Below are positions 16,544-24,344 of a stretch of DNA of 64,000 bases, one piece after another; position 1 is the stretch's first letter, and each line of letters opens with the position of its first letter. Under the pieces are notes generated by a model. The model was not told the DNA's origin and did not search any database. It saw nothing but the letters and a program-made list of their open reading frames with translations. This DNA is from Elusimicrobiota bacterium (GTDB taxonomy: Bacteria; Elusimicrobiota; Elusimicrobia; UBA1565): NCBI GenBank assembly GCA_016212885.1, contig JACRDO010000133.1, positions 62,001-126,000 of the forward strand, written 5' to 3'. The position numbers were made by a program, and so were the translations under genes.

Positions 16544-17373
16544 ATCCCGCCCCGTCGCTGAAAGCGGCCCTCGAAAGGCTCTACGCCCGCTACAACCGCC
16601 GCGGGCTCATTGCGCCGGACCCTCTGCAGTTCGTATACCGCTATTCGGACCCGCGGGACATGGAGATCGCGGGCTTCCTCGCCTCCTCGCTGGCTTACGG
16701 CCGCGTGGCCCAGATCGCGGCGAGCGTCTCCCTCCTGCTCGGCCTCATGGGCCCCAGCCCGTACCGGTGCGTCCTAGGCTTCGATGCGCGGCGCGCCGCG
16801 TCCTTGAAGGGTTTCCGGCACCGGTTCACATCCGGGGCTTCTCTCGCCGCGCTCATGGGCTGCCTGAAGAAGGCCCTGTCCCTGCGCGGCAGCATCGAAG
16901 GCTTCTTCCTGCAAGGCTACGACGCCGGCGAACGCGACATCGTCCCCTCGTTGGCGAGGTTCCGCCGCGGGCTCCTTGCGATGCGCGAAGGCTCTTCCAA
17001 GGGTCTGGATTTCCTCCTCCCGGCGCCCGAAGCCGGGAGCGCCTGCAAGAGGCTGAACCTCTTCCTGCGCTGGATGGTCCGCAAAGACGGGGTGGACCCC
17101 GGCTTGTGGAAGTCGGTCGACAAAGCCAAGCTGATCGTCCCGGCCGACGTCCACATGGCCCGATTGTGCCGGCTGCTGAAGCTCTATCGCCGCAAGACCA
17201 TATCCCTTGCCGCGGCCGTCGAGATGACGGCGGGCTTCCGGCGGCTGGAGCCCGGAGACCCGGTCAAGTACGATTTCGCGCTGAGCCGCGTCGGGATACT
17301 CGAGAACTGCACGGGCCGCCATCGAGAAGGCTGCCGGTTCTGCGCGCTGTTCCGGTTCTGCAAACCCCTATGA
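16540..17373 (+). CDS. TIGR02757/DUF2400 family protein
   Basis: 277-aa protein, TTG start overlapping the amylase stop (TTGA). It matches the TIGR02757 family of uncharacterised bacterial proteins: N-terminal LYARYNRRGLIAPDPLQFVYRYSDPRDMEIAGFLAS, central LNLFLRWMVRKDGVDPGLW, then PADVHMARLCRLL, and a Cys-rich C-terminus ENCTGRHREGCRFCALFRFC. The helical core and the aspartate after the RWMVR motif recall HhH-type DNA glycosylases, which would fit a nucleic acid role, but this is inference. Length is normal for the family. It overlaps the downstream arsC remnant by 4 nt (ATGA). Confidence 0.8.
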   Translation: MNPAPSLKAALERLYARYNRRGLIAPDPLQFVYRYSDPRDMEIAGFLASSLAYGRVAQIAASVSLLLGLMGPSPYRCVLGFDARRAASLKGFRHRFTSGASLAALMGCLKKALSLRGSIEGFFLQGYDAGERDIVPSLARFRRGLLAMREGSSKGLDFLLPAPEAGSACKRLNLFLRWMVRKDGVDPGLWKSVDKAKLIVPADVHMARLCRLLKLYRRKTISLAAAVEMTAGFRRLEPGDPVKYDFALSRVGILENCTGRHREGCRFCALFRFCKPL

Positions 17374-17667
17374 ATAAGAAGATCAAAGTCCTGTTTTTCT
17401 GCATCGGCAACGCCTGCAGGAGCCAGATCGCGGAGGGCTGGGCGCGCCGCCTGAAAGGGGACGTCATCGAAGCTTCCTCCGCCGGCACCGCCCCGGGCGA
17501 CAAGCTGAACCATTACGCCGTCAAGCTCATGGCCGACGCCGGCGTCGACATCTCGCGCCAGTTCCCGAAGCGCATCGACTCGCTCAGAGGAAAAGATCGC
17601 AGCCCTCATCAAGCTCAGGGACGAGATCCGGGCCTTCGTTGAGAAGATGCCGGGGAACCTCGCCTAA
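17370..17667 (+). pseudogene. arsC: arsenate reductase (LMW-PTP family), internally deleted
   Basis: The N-terminal half is an ArsC/low-molecular-weight phosphatase: VLFFCIGNACRSQIAEGWARR contains the P-loop CX5R and SSAGTAPGDKLNHYAVKLM the next family motif. After RIDSLRGK the frame shifts and ends early (LMW frame stops at 17642). The other frame from about 17590 encodes the normal C-terminal helix (EKIAALIKLRDEIRAFVEKMPG) and stops at 17667. The middle part, with the general-acid Asp and the redox cysteines (VTVCD..HWGF region in intact ArsC), is missing. I read this as an internal out-of-frame deletion; the product is unlikely to be active. Confidence 0.75.
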
Positions 17668-17691
17668 ACTGGCCCAAAACGAAGCCGGCCC

Positions 17692-18894
17692 CTATTCTTC
17701 TTCCGGCCCTTCCGCCTTGGGGAGCATGGGATGCCTATGGGGGTGTGCGGGCAGCAGGTGCTTGGGCGTGAATGCGCGGGTCGCGATCAGGGTGGGGATG
17801 ACCGCGCTGGCGATCACCGTTGCCACCAGGAATGAATACTGCGCCTGATCGAGGATGCCATGGGTGAAGCCGTAGAGCGCCGAGATGGTGCCGAAGGTCA
17901 GGCCGGTGGACATCATGAGGGTGTAGTACCACCGTTCCGATCTTTCTTTTCGGAACGCGGCGACCACCGGATAGAGCCCGAATATCTTTGATATGGTCTT
18001 GCCGACGAAAAGAAACAGAAAGACAAGGGGCGCTGCGATCAGCGCGGGAAGAGAGACCAATGTCCCGGCGCGGATGAAATAGAACGGAGTGAGGAAGCCG
18101 ACGGTGAGCGTGCGCAGCCTCCTGACCCAGGCATGATTCTCCACGGCGAACTCGGCGAGCATCATGCCGGCTATGTAGGCGGGCAAGACCGCCTCGTTTC
18201 CGGACCATAGGGCCAGGGCTCCCATCCCGAACAGCACCAAAGCCACCCACTTCACGCGTATGGCCGCTGTCCTATTGCCGTAAGTGTGCGTGAAGAATCT
18301 CGTCAGGAACGGAAATAAACCCAGGACGATGACGCTGCCGATCGCGAAGACGGCCGTCTTGTAGGTGAACGGCGCGAACAAGAAGCCCAGAGCCAGCACG
18401 GTCCCAAGGTCGTTGATGAAGCAGGCGCCCAGGATGCCTTTGCCGTAGTCCGTGCTGTTGAACCCAGTTTCGAGCATCACCGCATAGACGACAGCCATGG
18501 AGGTCGTGGACAGAGCGACTCCTGCGAGCCAGCTTGCTGGGCCGCTCCAGTGGAGCAGGCAGCGGGCCGCGGCAGCGCAGCCCAGGAACGGGGCCAGGAA
18601 GCCGACGCAGCCCACGACGAGCACCTCCTTCCACTTGACCTTCATGACTTTCGGGTCGAGCTCGGCTCCGGCTAGGAAAGTCAGGAGTATGGCGCCAGTC
18701 GAGGCCAGGAAGCGGAGCCATTCCTGGCTGCTCCCCAACGAATCATTCCCGAACAATCTTGTCGTGACGGCGGCCGCCGCGGTCCCGACGCAGATCTCGA
18801 CCAAGGCGATCGATATCTTGAGGTGGTAGGCGATTATTGCCGAAAGGACGGCCAGCGAGAGCCAAACCGCCGCGATGATGAAGATCGTTTCCAT
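17692..18894 (-). CDS. CPA-type cation/proton antiporter under fluoride riboswitch
   Basis: 400-aa membrane protein with about 12 hydrophobic segments, of the monovalent cation:proton antiporter type (Kef/NapA-like, CPA2 fold). The central motif GACFINDLGTVLAL carries the Asn-Asp pair at the place of the ion-binding ND/DD motif, suggesting proton-coupled exchange without the second acidic residue. A GAGGAGG Shine-Dalgarno sequence precedes the ATG. The gene is immediately downstream of a fluoride riboswitch with its own extended -10 promoter. Antiporters of this superfamily are a known class of fluoride-riboswitch genes. Whether it moves fluoride, or repairs pH/Na balance during HF entry, cannot be decided here. 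Confidence 0.88.
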   Translation of the reverse strand: METIFIIAAVWLSLAVLSAIIAYHLKISIALVEICVGTAAAAVTTRLFGNDSLGSSQEWLRFLASTGAILLTFLAGAELDPKVMKVKWKEVLVVGCVGFLAPFLGCAAAARCLLHWSGPASWLAGVALSTTSMAVVYAVMLETGFNSTDYGKGILGACFINDLGTVLALGFLFAPFTYKTAVFAIGSVIVLGLFPFLTRFFTHTYGNRTAAIRVKWVALVLFGMGALALWSGNEAVLPAYIAGMMLAEFAVENHAWVRRLRTLTVGFLTPFYFIRAGTLVSLPALIAAPLVFLFLFVGKTISKIFGLYPVVAAFRKERSERWYYTLMMSTGLTFGTISALYGFTHGILDQAQYSFLVATVIASAVIPTLIATRAFTPKHLLPAHPHRHPMLPKAEGPEEE

Positions 18895-18906
18895 GAACTC
18901 CTCCTC

Positions 18907-18943
18907 AAATAAGAACCCCTACCGGCGATTTTCCGGTAGGAGT
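18907..18943 (-). terminator. intrinsic terminator overlapping fluoride aptamer 1
   Basis: On the minus strand ACTCCTACCGG (18943-18933) pairs over 11 positions, one G-U, with CCGGTAGGGGT (18925-18915), followed by a TTCTTATTT run. The 5' arm is the 3' end of the aptamer, so fluoride binding and termination are mutually exclusive: an ON switch. Confidence 0.85.
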
Positions 18944-18990
18944 CATCATCCTCGGAAGGGCCCAAGGCGGAAGAGGTGAACTCCATCGCC
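18935..18990 (-). promoter_or_regulatory. fluoride riboswitch (crcB motif) 1
   Basis: Minus-strand RNA begins GGCGATGGAGTTCACC and ends GATGATGACTCCTACC, matching the conserved 5' and 3' blocks of the fluoride riboswitch (crcB RNA motif). A variable arm lies between. It is followed by an overlapping terminator and then the antiporter gene, the standard arrangement. A second copy with the same conserved blocks occurs at 28816-28871, with a different variable arm. Confidence 0.92.
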
Positions 18991-18998
18991 TAAACAAT

Positions 18999-19007
18999 AT
19001 TATATCA
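18999..19007 (-). promoter_or_regulatory. extended -10 promoter of riboswitch 1
   Basis: TGA-TATAAT on the minus strand (TATAAT at 19004-18999). It starts transcription a few nucleotides upstream of the aptamer, so the antiporter has its own promoter distinct from the upstream operon, whose last gene stops at 19036. Confidence 0.75.
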
Positions 19008-19035
19008 GATGAAGCGCCGCATCACTCCGACAATG

Positions 19036-19914
19036 TTATTCACACGGCGAATCGGGGCAAAGCTCGATCAAGCATCCGCCGATCTGCTCCTGGAGCCGCC
19101 AGTCCGCTGAGGGCCACGCCGCCAGCAAGCTCCGCATGGCTTGCCCTCTCTCGGCGGGACTCCCGGCGCCTGCGGCCATCTGAGCGGCCGAAACGAGCAG
19201 ATCCGGGTCCGATTCTTCGAGCATTCGGGAAAGTCTCGGCCAGACCTCTCGCGCCGCAAGCTTCATCTCAGCGAGGAGCCGCATGGCGCTTCGCCGGCGA
19301 CGCAGGCTGGAGGGGGACTCTCCCTCTTTCGAGGGCGCGGCGCTCAGGGCTGCATCGACAAGCGCCTCTTGGGCCGGCGCTCCCAGCTTCCGCAGAGCCC
19401 CCTCGGCCGCTGAGCGGCAGACGTCGTCCTCCAGGCCAAAGATGAAAAAAGGGATCGCCTCGCGGACTCTGAATTCTCCGAGGGTTTCCAGTATCCCGGG
19501 CTGGAGGTGCGCGCCCGCCAGCTCCAAAAGGAGAGCGACCACCTCCGGCGTCGGCCACGCTCTCAGAGCCCGGGCGGCCGTGATCTCGACCGCTTCTTCA
19601 GCCAAGCGGGTGACGGGATTCGGGATATGCCTGGGCTGCCTGATGTACTCCATGAGGACTTCTTTGGCATGGAGTCCCGCCAATGCTTCCACGGCGCGTT
19701 GACGCGGCTGGCAGGTGACGGACGGCCGTCCGTCGATGAGAAACCGCCTCAGCGGAGCGATCGCCTTGGGACCCTGGGCGATCAAGTCGCGGACCAACTG
19801 CTCCCCATCCCGCAGGAGCTCCAGCCGGCTTACCAGGGCATCGAGTTCCCGATCGGAGCCGTCCGTCATGACAGAATCAGCCTCCAAAGGCTTCCAGTGG
19901 ATTCCCGCGTCCAT
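19036..19914 (-). CDS. HEAT-repeat protein, last gene of fluoride operon
   Basis: 292-aa all-helical protein with repeated amphipathic helix pairs (for example IPNPVTRLAEEAVEITAARALRAW, EDDVCRSAAEGALRKLGAPAQEAL, SDPDLLVSAAQMAAGAGSPAERG), typical of HEAT/PBS-lyase-like repeats used for protein-protein contact. No catalytic motif. Start chosen at an ATG (MDAGIHWKPLEADS); an upstream in-frame TTG at 19941 and an internal ATG (MTDGSDRELDAL) with a GGAGG upstream are alternatives. It follows the second MutS-like gene by about 50 nt and probably belongs to the same transcript; it could be a partner of the MutS-like ATPases (inference). Confidence 0.65.
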   Translation of the reverse strand: MDAGIHWKPLEADSVMTDGSDRELDALVSRLELLRDGEQLVRDLIAQGPKAIAPLRRFLIDGRPSVTCQPRQRAVEALAGLHAKEVLMEYIRQPRHIPNPVTRLAEEAVEITAARALRAWPTPEVVALLLELAGAHLQPGILETLGEFRVREAIPFFIFGLEDDVCRSAAEGALRKLGAPAQEALVDAALSAAPSKEGESPSSLRRRRSAMRLLAEMKLAAREVWPRLSRMLEESDPDLLVSAAQMAAGAGSPAERGQAMRSLLAAWPSADWRLQEQIGGCLIELCPDSPCE

Positions 19915-19965
19915 GACCCGGAAACCTTCGGACCGCGACAAGGGGCAGTAGAAGCCGCAGGCCTT

Positions 19966-21504
19966 TCATGGGGTGGGGCGACCAGGGCCCGGGCCGAAGA
20001 TCCTCCGATACAAGTCCTCGCCAAAGCTCGTCGGCAGCGGCTCGCCTTCCACAAGGCGAAACGTCCGCCGCCCGTCGGCCAGCCTTTCTGCGCGAAGGAA
20101 CAGGGCGGCGTCCATCTTCGCAAGGTAAAACCTTTGCGCCAAATTGAAAAGGTGGGTTACGTAGAACAACTTGATGCCTGTTTCCAACAGAGCCCGGACA
20201 ATCTGCCTCGCGATCTCCGAGCCTTCTTTCTCGTTTGTCGAGGAGAACGACTCGTTGAGCAGAACGATGCTGTTCGGGGTCATAAGCTCGACCATCGAGC
20301 TCATCCTGCTCAGCTCTTCATCGAGCTTTCCGTTCCCCATGCCGGCGTCTTCTTCCCGCTTGAAGTGCGTGAAGACGCCATCGCAGACATTGCCATGGAA
20401 CGACTCCGCCGGGACGAACATGCCGCACTGCATCATCAATTGGGCAAGGCCGATGCTTCGCAGGAACGTCGACTTGCCGCCTTGGTTGGCGCCGGTGATC
20501 ATCACGAGCGACTTGCCATCGGCGCTCACATCGCTGCCGACGACTCTCTTTGTTACGCTCAAACTCAGACAGATATCGTATAGCCCCCGGCCGGAGAGCA
20601 TGGCCTTGCCCGCGACTAAGGGCTCGGGAAAGCAGACGGGCTCGCCCTTCCGGGCCAACTGGTCACGCAGGTTCAAACAGCCGACGTAAAAGCCGAGCTC
20701 CGACCGCAACATGCTGAAGAAGCTCAGGATATGATCGGCCGACTGAGCGATCGCACCGGCGACATGGCGGATTCCCAGGCCCCTCAGCTGCTCCAATGCC
20801 CTATGGCCGCTGTCATCGCGGTCGTCGACTTCATAGACATAGCTGGGGCGGTCTCCGAGCAGACGCCGCTCCGGCCAGCTTCGAAGCCGCTCCATCCAGC
20901 TCTGTTTCGTATTCCGTGGTTTGGGTTTGCGGAGCACGTACCGGGCGCCTTTGTTGCCCTTATCGAGCCCGGCGATCATCAGGACGCCCTCTGGAAATGC
21001 AAGCCGCCGCAGATGGTCATCGACGAGGCCCAGGTAATCGTCGTCAAGCTCTCGGGCAAGCATGCGGAAGAGCGTCACAAGGCCTTCGGAGCGGAATCGG
21101 CCGCCATGCCCATCAGCGATTTGCCTTAGCCTCTTGAGCAGATCCACGAACTGCTTGAGCAGTTCGACGGACCGATACAGCACCCCTTCGGGATATCGGT
21201 CGGACAAGCCCCAGACCTTCTTTTTGCGTTCGATAGCCTCCACGGCGATGGCGTATATGGCCTTGATGACGGCAGGATGCTCCAGGCAATCGGCAAGGAT
21301 GCGCTGGCGATACAGGATCGCCTCTGGGTCATCGAGACTCGCCAAGACAGCCTTCTTCGCGACTTCGAGCAGGAACTCGTCTCCGGCGGCCATCGCTCCG
21401 AACAGCGTTTCCAGCTCCAGGTCTTGCGTCAACGCCGCTTCGTTCAGCGGCAGGTCTCTTTCGAGATCGACATCCCGATCCCTGAACATCAGAAAGACCC
21501 TCAT
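19966..21504 (-). CDS. MutS-related ATPase (second of a pair)
   Basis: 512-aa protein with a C-terminal MutS domain V-type ABC ATPase: Walker A ITGANQGGKST (near residue 345), then NSIVLLNESFSSTNEKEG where MutS has DExGRGT, and YVTHLFNLA (switch His). The N-terminal part is helical, resembling the MutS core/lever, but no mismatch-recognition domain I (Phe-x-Glu motif) is seen. MutS-like genes are a reported fluoride-riboswitch association. Its ATG overlaps the stop of the first MutS-like gene (ATGA), so the two are probably made in equal amounts and may form a heterodimer (inference). Role in mismatch repair is not established. Confidence 0.85.
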   Translation of the reverse strand: MRVFLMFRDRDVDLERDLPLNEAALTQDLELETLFGAMAAGDEFLLEVAKKAVLASLDDPEAILYRQRILADCLEHPAVIKAIYAIAVEAIERKKKVWGLSDRYPEGVLYRSVELLKQFVDLLKRLRQIADGHGGRFRSEGLVTLFRMLARELDDDYLGLVDDHLRRLAFPEGVLMIAGLDKGNKGARYVLRKPKPRNTKQSWMERLRSWPERRLLGDRPSYVYEVDDRDDSGHRALEQLRGLGIRHVAGAIAQSADHILSFFSMLRSELGFYVGCLNLRDQLARKGEPVCFPEPLVAGKAMLSGRGLYDICLSLSVTKRVVGSDVSADGKSLVMITGANQGGKSTFLRSIGLAQLMMQCGMFVPAESFHGNVCDGVFTHFKREEDAGMGNGKLDEELSRMSSMVELMTPNSIVLLNESFSSTNEKEGSEIARQIVRALLETGIKLFYVTHLFNLAQRFYLAKMDAALFLRAERLADGRRTFRLVEGEPLPTSFGEDLYRRIFGPGPGRPTP

Positions 21505-23066
21505 GACGCGATGCGCTCCTTTACGCACTCGTAGGTGAGGCGGTGCTTCTCCGCAATCGCCGCGGCGTAGGCAAGCCCGTTGGCGGGCCTTCGGACGATC
21601 TTGAACGTCCGCCGAGCCGGATCGTCGGGATACACCGTGCTGACCATGCTTACGATGGTGTCGCTTAGCGACGCCAATTCATCAAGGAACGTCACGAATA
21701 CGCACAGCATGTCGCGCTGGATTATCCGTTGTATGAGCTCTTTGCCGAGGAACAACGCATCCGTCATCGTCGTGGAGCTGCAGCTTTCATTCATGATGAT
21801 GATGCTGTCGGGCGCGGCGCGTTGGAGGATGTCGTGAATCCTGAGCAGATCATTCTCCAGCTTGCTGCTCAGGTCCCGCAGGTCCTCCTCCCGCTCAAAG
21901 TGGGTAAACAAACTGTCGCAGAGAAAGAGCCTCGCTTCCCTGGCTGGGACGGGACAGCCGAGGCGGGCGAGGTAATGAAGCTGGCCGAAAGTGCGTGCGA
22001 AAGTCGTTTTCCCGCCCTGGTTCGGGCCTGACACTAGACATATGCGTTCCGGATCCTTAAGGTGGAAGTCGTTGGTCACCACGGACGCCTTTTCGCGGGT
22101 GAGCTTGTCCGCCAGGGCAAGATCGAATACCTCGCGGCCGTAGACTTCCTTGGATTGGCCGGTGACGGTGGGATAGCAGAAGGGCAGGCCGGCCCGCTTG
22201 ATGCGCTCGGCGTGCTCGAGACACGCAGCGTAGAACTGGACTTCCCGGTCAAAGACGCGGATCGCGCCATCGAGGTAGTTCGATCGCCGGCGGCAATACT
22301 GCTCAAGGGAAGAGAATATCTCCGGATACAGCTGCGCGACCATGTTCAGCACCGCCGCTTCAACATGGTTCATGTCCGGCCCGGATGAGAGGTCGAACCG
22401 GTACTCTTTCACCGCTCCCTGCTTGAACTTCTCGAAGGTCCGCAACACTTCCGCGCTGTAATCAGGTTCCGAGTCATATCGGCCGACCACAAGGCGGTTG
22501 CCCTCGATGTGGAGGCAGTAGACGACCCCGGACAGATCGGCCTTAAGCTTCTGCGTTTCAGCGAGAAGCGACGCGAAGTCGCCGGACTCGGTGTAGGCCG
22601 TCAGATACTCGCGCAGGGCCAGGAAGCCCCGCGACCGAAGGTCTGCATGCGCCAGGTCACGGGCCAGACATCCGACCGCGTCGCAATAGGCGTCCACCGC
22701 GTCGAGGAACCAGCCTTGTTTTTGGCGTTCATAGTGAAGTTTGCCTGCTTGAGCGAGATGGCTGCGCATCGCCCGCATCTTTTTGGCGAACCCCGCGATA
22801 AGGCCGGATAGCGCCTGGTCTTCAATGTCCCGCAGTATGTCGTGGCGATATCTGATCGTCTCGACACGGCTCAACGGAGCATGGAAGAAGGGCTTCAGGT
22901 CGTATTCGTCGCGGCCTGCCGTGATGGACGCAACGATCTGGTCTAGATTCAAGTCCTTGAAGCACTCGGGCGCTTCCCGCGCATCGATATCGGCGCCGGT
23001 TTCGGTTCCATCAAATAGGATGCTTCGGAAGGGCAAGTCGTGATTCATGGCCGGACCTTGGTTCAT
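21501..23066 (-). CDS. MutS-related ATPase (first of a pair)
   Basis: 521-aa protein paralogous in layout to the next gene: helical N-terminal half and a C-terminal MutS-type ATPase with Walker A VSGPNQGGKTT, the modified Walker B DSIIIMNESCSST and FVTFLDELASL. In both proteins the usual D-E of Walker B is N-E, followed by a Ser-Ser-Thr motif. Start set at MNQGPAMNHDL, 8 nt after the previous stop; the internal MNHDLPF is equally possible. The open frame upstream overlaps the 5'-nucleotidase fragment and shows no conserved features. It is the eighth or so gene of the fluoride operon. Confidence 0.83.
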   Translation of the reverse strand: MNQGPAMNHDLPFRSILFDGTETGADIDAREAPECFKDLNLDQIVASITAGRDEYDLKPFFHAPLSRVETIRYRHDILRDIEDQALSGLIAGFAKKMRAMRSHLAQAGKLHYERQKQGWFLDAVDAYCDAVGCLARDLAHADLRSRGFLALREYLTAYTESGDFASLLAETQKLKADLSGVVYCLHIEGNRLVVGRYDSEPDYSAEVLRTFEKFKQGAVKEYRFDLSSGPDMNHVEAAVLNMVAQLYPEIFSSLEQYCRRRSNYLDGAIRVFDREVQFYAACLEHAERIKRAGLPFCYPTVTGQSKEVYGREVFDLALADKLTREKASVVTNDFHLKDPERICLVSGPNQGGKTTFARTFGQLHYLARLGCPVPAREARLFLCDSLFTHFEREEDLRDLSSKLENDLLRIHDILQRAAPDSIIIMNESCSSTTMTDALFLGKELIQRIIQRDMLCVFVTFLDELASLSDTIVSMVSTVYPDDPARRTFKIVRRPANGLAYAAAIAEKHRLTYECVKERIAS

Positions 23067-23073
23067 GCCTGAG

Positions 23074-23529
23074 TCAATCTCCCACGGGCAGTAGACGACC
23101 GGCTGCCGGCGCGATGATTTGACCGTGCTTTCGCGCGCAACCGTAGAGGACATCCCGAAGCAGGGTCCTGGTGATATCCATATCAAGCGCCGAGCTGAAC
23201 GCGGCATAGTCGTCTCCGCCCGCGGCGTTGAAGAGTTCGACAAGGGCCCGCCCTTCATCAATGGCGCCCTCGGGCGTGCCTTGGAACCAGTCGCCCGTGT
23301 CCAGAACGAGACGCGGCGTCGGAGTTTTCTTCAGCCAGGCGGAGAAGGCCGGAAGCCCGCCGACGGTTCGCCTAGAGCCTTTTTCGTGGAAGGTCGCGGG
23401 CCGGGGCATGACCCAGCCGTGGATGTCGTTGGTGTGGATGATCGTCAGCTTGATGTTCTCGGCCCGTGCCGGGGCGGCCCATAGGCCGACGGCCAAGCAG
23501 ACAAGAACCCGACAATCCGCCGATCTCAT
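23074..23529 (-). pseudogene. truncated 5'-nucleotidase/UshA-type metallophosphatase
   Basis: 151-aa frame with a signal peptide (MRSADCRVLVCLAVGLWAAPARA) followed by the start of a 5'-nucleotidase metallophosphoesterase domain: IIHTNDIHGW (metal ligands D and H), GGLPAFSAWLKK, and VLDTGDWFQGTPEG (metal ligand D). The next expected motif, GNHEFD, is absent: the sequence diverges after LVELFNAAGGDDYA and ends about 50 residues later. Full-length family members exceed 450 aa and have a C-terminal substrate domain, so this is a truncated, probably inactive gene fixed inside the operon. It begins 1 nt after the PP2C stop. A small secreted product cannot be excluded. Confidence 0.7.
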
Positions 23530-23530
23530 G

Positions 23531-24343
23531 TCATATCCCCTTTGTCGGCTCACGGCCTGCTTGACGCTGCGGAGCTTGCGGTCCAACGCGGGCGGCGACG
23601 ACCGTGACGTTGTCCGTGCCCCCTGCGGCAAGGGCCATCCTGATCAGACGCTCGACGAAGACATCCGGCGGATCGGCATCGCGGATAACCTTGGCGACAT
23701 CCTCGTCGCTGACCATCCTGGTGAGGCCGTCGGTGGCCATGAGGATCATGTCTCCCGGCGATAGGACATGATTCGAGACGTCGATTTCCACGTCGGCCTC
23801 CGTCCCGAGGGCGCGGGTCAAGACGCTCGCAAAAGGCGACTTCTCAGCGTCCTGCGGCTTGATGAGGCCTTTGCGGAGCTGCTCTCCAATGACGGAATGA
23901 TCTTCGGTCAGCCTGTTCAGGGTGCCCTCGTGAAGCAAATACGCCCTGCTGTCGCCGACATGCGCAACCGTCATAGAGCGGGTATCGGCCCAGACAGCGA
24001 CGATAGTCGTTCCCATCCCCTGGTTTTTTGGGGAGGTATGTCCCATTTCATAGACACGAGCATTGGCGCTCGCCACAAGCGAGCGGAGCAGCAAGCCGCG
24101 GGCGGATAGGCCCTGGGCGGTGCCCGTCGGCTTCCGGCTTGCCCCGAGGTTTTCATGGGCAAGGCCTATGATGCTTTTCACAGCCAGGCCGCTGGCTACT
24201 TCTCCGGCTCTGTGGCCGCCCATGCCGTCGGCGACCACCAGCAGTCCCAAATCCTCATCAATAAGGAAGCTGTCCTCGTTGTTTCGGCGCACGCAGCCTA
24301 CGTGCGTGTTGCCGGCGATTTCCATACCGTGTAGATCGGTCAT
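23531..24343 (-). CDS. PP2C-family serine/threonine phosphatase
   Basis: 270-aa single-domain protein phosphatase of the PP2C (PPM, Stp1/PrpC-like) family. Metal-binding and core motifs are present in order: GCVRRNNEDSF, VVADGMGGHRAGEVAS, VAHVGDSRAYLL, LMATDGLTRMVSDED, GGTDNVTVVAARV. It removes phosphate from Ser/Thr with Mn/Mg. The start MTDLHGMEIAGNTHVG is 1 nt after the MFS stop; the frame upstream lacks conserved sequence. No kinase partner is nearby. Its presence in a fluoride operon is notable because metal-dependent phosphoryl-transfer enzymes are common fluoride targets. Confidence 0.92.
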   Translation of the reverse strand: MTDLHGMEIAGNTHVGCVRRNNEDSFLIDEDLGLLVVADGMGGHRAGEVASGLAVKSIIGLAHENLGASRKPTGTAQGLSARGLLLRSLVASANARVYEMGHTSPKNQGMGTTIVAVWADTRSMTVAHVGDSRAYLLHEGTLNRLTEDHSVIGEQLRKGLIKPQDAEKSPFASVLTRALGTEADVEIDVSNHVLSPGDMILMATDGLTRMVSDEDVAKVIRDADPPDVFVERLIRMALAAGGTDNVTVVAARVGPQAPQRQAGREPTKGI

Positions 24344-24344
24344 T

